Assembly (NCBI GenBank): GCA_026874595.1
Contig: CM049313.1
Span: 20,847,508-20,911,507, forward strand
Direction of reading: 5' to 3'
Origin: Sipunculus nudus
Taxonomy: Eukaryota > Annelida > Sipuncula > Golfingiida > Sipunculidae
DNA: 64,000 nucleotides
Shown here in pieces: positions 60,882-64,000 of the stretch. Every line of letters starts with the position of its first letter. Positions within the stretch are counted from its first letter, which is position 1. The notes under the pieces are model-generated. The model had not been told where the DNA came from, did no database searches, and saw nothing but the letters and a program-made list of their open reading frames with translations. Made by a program: the position numbers and the translations under genes.

Positions 60882-61297
60882 CAACACCCACTTTTTAATA
60901 GATGATAAAGACGGAAGACAAAAAAAAACCAAAAAAAAAAAAACCAGGTAATTGCAACTGACGCTGTTGAATCTCCAACTCAATCTGGTGTAATCTTAGA
61001 CAAAATGGGGAATGTAAATTCTGGTTCATAGTGCGGGACCTTCCAAATAGTCAATCGTTCTTATAAATCAGGATATATAGAGGTCATCCGACGGGTCGAT
61101 GACAGGGAACATCAATAAAAGCTTAAGGAATACATAAAAACAGGGAATAAAAATTTTAAAAAATGTTAGGAAATAAACTTTTTCAAGAACTGGATACTGA
61201 CGGCACACAAACGAACCCCACCACTCCCCGGTCAAACACGGTCCGTCAGCATAAAGCACGAAAATAAAACATTCCGTTCTTTCAGCCGTCAGATCGG

Positions 61298-61552
61298 GTG
61301 GAAACCCTTGTCCCGCATGATTGTCAAATGCCAGTCCCACCAACGGAAAATCTTACGTCAGAATTTTTAAATGTAAACTGTTTTACCTTCTGGCAGCAAA
61401 AGTATAAATGTTCCTCGACAAAAAAGGAAAAAATCCCTGAAAATGTACAGGAAATCTATGGTTACCACGCCGCTCAACTTTCAGATGTTACGGTACGCTG
61501 TTCATGTGCAATTCAGGAGAGCATGACTAGCATGACCATTCATCAGTGGTAA
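61298..61552 (+). other. Open frame of unknown nature
   Basis: 84 codons, cysteine-containing (DCQMP, NVNCFTFW, KYKCSS, VRCSCAIQ), no membrane segment, no recognised family. It lies between the UNC-93-like gene and the right-hand duplication. Could be chance. Confidence 0.2.
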
Positions 61553-61832
61553 ATCCTGGCAGACTTTGATGCAAATTTTCTTTACAATTTTAAATTTAGT
61601 TTGAAAATTCTAGAGGGGATTCACGTCGCAAAAGGTCGGTCCATTCAAATCGCGAAATTTGAGTTTCGCGAAGATGAAATGTTCTACAATAGTCCTAATA
61701 TTTAGCTTGTTATATAATTATCTAAATTTTGTCATATGATTTTTAAAAATTGCACAAGGGAAAATGTTCTTAATAACCTGCATACTCGGTTGTCATTGAA
61801 TAGTCTGACATCCGCTTATAGTCTTATCGCGC

Positions 61833-64000
61833 AACGAAGGAAATACTAAACTTAAGGTTATAGTAACGTAGTCACTATATACGCAATACCTTAACAAGCG
61901 ACCCCTCCCATCATCAGTCGCGTTTTAAATAAAGACATTTTCTCGAACTGTTGACAAAATCAGCAGAATAGCACCGATCCGACAGTACACAGTTTGTCGA
62001 TTTTGCTGATATCCACCTGTTAAAAAGTGAGGTTGGAATGGGTTAGGGCAGGGCTCGGTAAAACGGCCGCCGAACGTAATCCAAACACCTCCAGCAAAAC
62101 AAGAAATAAAAGAGTTTTGCAAATAAATACTAACTTACACATACTCTCACTTACAAGAACTTGTAACTTTTCGACTTCGAACATGCGCAATCAATCATCT
62201 TGGGTCCTTTGGTTTTTCACTCTGTCAACATGCATATGCACGTGTATTGTATTTACTTAGAACTTGTAGTTAGCCAAGCTTACATTTTAAGGCGTTAAAG
62301 ATCATTTCTATCGTGAATGGCCTGCAGTTCATTGTCGTGTAACCAGAGTAAGTCTTCATTCTCGTAAATTCTACAATTTAGGCAGGAGAAATGCTGGCTT
62401 TACTTCCTTCAACAAAATTGAAGATAAAAGAGAAGGTAATTACTTACTTATTTGAAATCAAAACTTACAAGGTGTCAAGGCTCTTGGAGGATCCCAAGCA
62501 ACACTATCACCTGGTTTTGTGGATGTCAAGGGGACCAGCTGTACTAAAGTTCATGGTCAGTTACCAAAGCTGTGTATATTTCCATGAGAAATTTATGCTT
62601 GGCAATCATATGGTTCCTTCGATGTTTGAAGTTTCATATACCCTGCATTTGACTTATCGGGGGATGGTCTATATTTTAAATCATTCCTTACCAAACCCTA
62701 ATGGAAATCGTTCAGTGGGATAGAGCTTAAATTTTGTTACAGATCAAGAGGAAGCTACACTGGACAAGGCTTGATTTCCTGCAAAACCTTTCACATGAAT
62801 GCAAAGAGAAGTTATAAGTGTACATAAAGGGATTCTAGAGTCCTGTAATTATCTTCTTCCCTGTGTGCTAGATTCCATATTTCGTCCACTTCAGCTAGAT
62901 CGAAATAATGCAACATCCCTTATCACAAAATCTAAGAAGCAACATTTAATCACACAAGCAAACATGTTACTTCTTTGGCTCCCGATTCCACATCATTTTA
63001 TGCAAAGTTCTTACCTTTAGAGAATCTACATGGCCTGGTTCTCACTTGCCTCTCATAGTCCCTTTTCATACACACCGCCACACTCTCCCTGCGCTACTTA
63101 TCAACAGCATTGTGAAAGTACCACCGAGTTGATACAGAAACAAAAGTGCTTTGTAACGGTAACTTTTTGTTACGGAATACACCAGACATTGACAGCGGCT
63201 GATTGGGGATACTGCGGACAGACTTAGGCGACACTCCATCCCTTTTCGATCTTTAAATATATTGGAAATAGATTTGGATCTGATAGAGCCGGATTTACAA
63301 CAAACGAAATACTAAACTTAAGTTAAAAGTAACGTTAAGTATTCACTATATACGGATTACCTTAATAAGAGACCCGTCCCGTCAGCAGGCGTGTTTGAAA
63401 TAGACATTTTGATTAAAATAAGCAAAATATCACCGATCCGACAGTACACAGTTTGTCGAATTTGTTCATATTCATCTGTTAAAAACTGAGGTTGGGAGGG
63501 GTTAGGGTGTGGGCTCGGTAAAACGGACGCCGAGCGTATTCCAAACACATCCAAACAAATAAAAGAGTTTTGCAAATAAAAACGGCTCACTAACTTACAC
63601 ATACTAATAGAACTAGAAACATTTCGATTTCGAACATAGACACACAACCAAATTGGGTCACTTGGTTTTAATTCTGTCAACATGCATAAGCACGTGTATT
63701 ATTTTTACTTAGAACGTGTAGTTAACCAAGCTTAAATTTTATGGCATTAAAAGGACATTTCTAACATGAATGGCCTGCAGTTCATTGACGTGTAACCAGA
63801 GTAAGACATTAATCTCGTAAATTCTACAGATTAGGCAGCAGAATTGCTGGCTCCGACAAAATAGGAGATAATGGAGAGGGTAATTACTTTCTTACATAAA
63901 ATGAAAACTTACAAGTTATCTGGGCTCGTAGAGGATCCCAAGCAACACTATCACCTGGTGTTATGGATATCAAGGGTACCAGCAGTACTATAGTTCATGG
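61833..64000. repeat. ~1.45-kb tandem duplication, second copy runs off the window
   Basis: ACGAAATACTAAACTTAAG-type sequence at about 61835 and 63303, ATCCGACAGTACACAGTTTGT at 61977 and 63436, ATGGCCTGCAGTTCATTG at 62317 and 63769, and AGGATCCCAAGCAACACTATC at about 62488 and 63931. Offsets are 1443-1468, so the unit is about 1.45 kb with small indels. The copies are diverged by eye. Confidence 0.88.
62799..63232 (+). mobile_element. CR1/L2-like LINE relic (RT C-terminal region)
   Basis: ILESCNYLL, then FRPLQLDRNNATSLITKSKK and LLLWLPIP, then in another frame ENLHGLVLTCL and LSLRYLS. This is the order of conserved blocks found C-terminal to the RT of CR1/L2-type LINEs (LDYCNxLL, LQxxQNxAARLI, LHWLPI, HGLAPxYL), with frameshifts and stops. 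It lies inside the first copy of the 1.45-kb duplication. Confidence 0.65.

Noticed and set aside
62391-62723. 110-codon open frame in the right-hand duplication
   Set aside because: Its duplicate near 63845 is interrupted and no domain is recognised; likely chance inside a repeat.

Overview
The window reads as nuclear DNA of an invertebrate animal, most likely a bivalve mollusc. It is AT-rich, has long introns with GT/AG borders and many (TA)n tracts, and carries fold-back and tandem-cored mobile elements of the 'pearl'/Helitron type familiar from bivalves. Nothing bacterial or viral was seen. The species cannot be named from sequence alone.

Layout. 1-846: 3' end of a broken Toll-like receptor gene. 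846-2730: 3' part of an L1/Tx1-like LINE. 2731-5095: decayed Ty3/Gypsy element in which protease is followed directly by integrase (Gmr1-like order). 5095-6570: relic of an UNC-93-like gene. 6940-11906: Helitron-like repeats built of 331-bp monomers in 1.73-kb blocks, plus a 60-bp minisatellite. 11926-16150: short mobile elements and one unknown membrane-protein ORF. 16421-27761 (minus): a split IFI44-like gene (TLDc domain plus GTPase domain), the best gene in the window, with a pearl-like element in one intron. 27800-39700: intergenic DNA with microsatellites, SINE-like and MITE-like pieces, a LINE tail and a ~360-bp degenerate tandem repeat. 39712-45997: two related Helitron-like units carrying a 278-bp dimeric satellite. 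46000-55000: mostly empty, with a pearl-like element, two SINE copies and GAACC-type repeats. 55085-55570 (minus): relic of a TLR leucine-rich-repeat region. 58248-60881: UNC-93-like gene in three exons with small disruptions. 61830-64000: ~1.45-kb tandem duplication around a LINE relic.

How it fits together. The recognisable host genes are all of innate-immunity type: two TLR relics, two UNC-93-like copies (vertebrate UNC93B1 is a TLR trafficking partner) and one IFI44-like GTPase. No operon-like logic applies. The picture is a locus of immune-type paralogues being duplicated and broken by mobile elements. Several disruptions in otherwise good coding sequence fall in short A-runs, so some may be assembly errors. 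Splice borders, repeat spacings and hairpins were read by eye; family names come from motif recognition without any database search.
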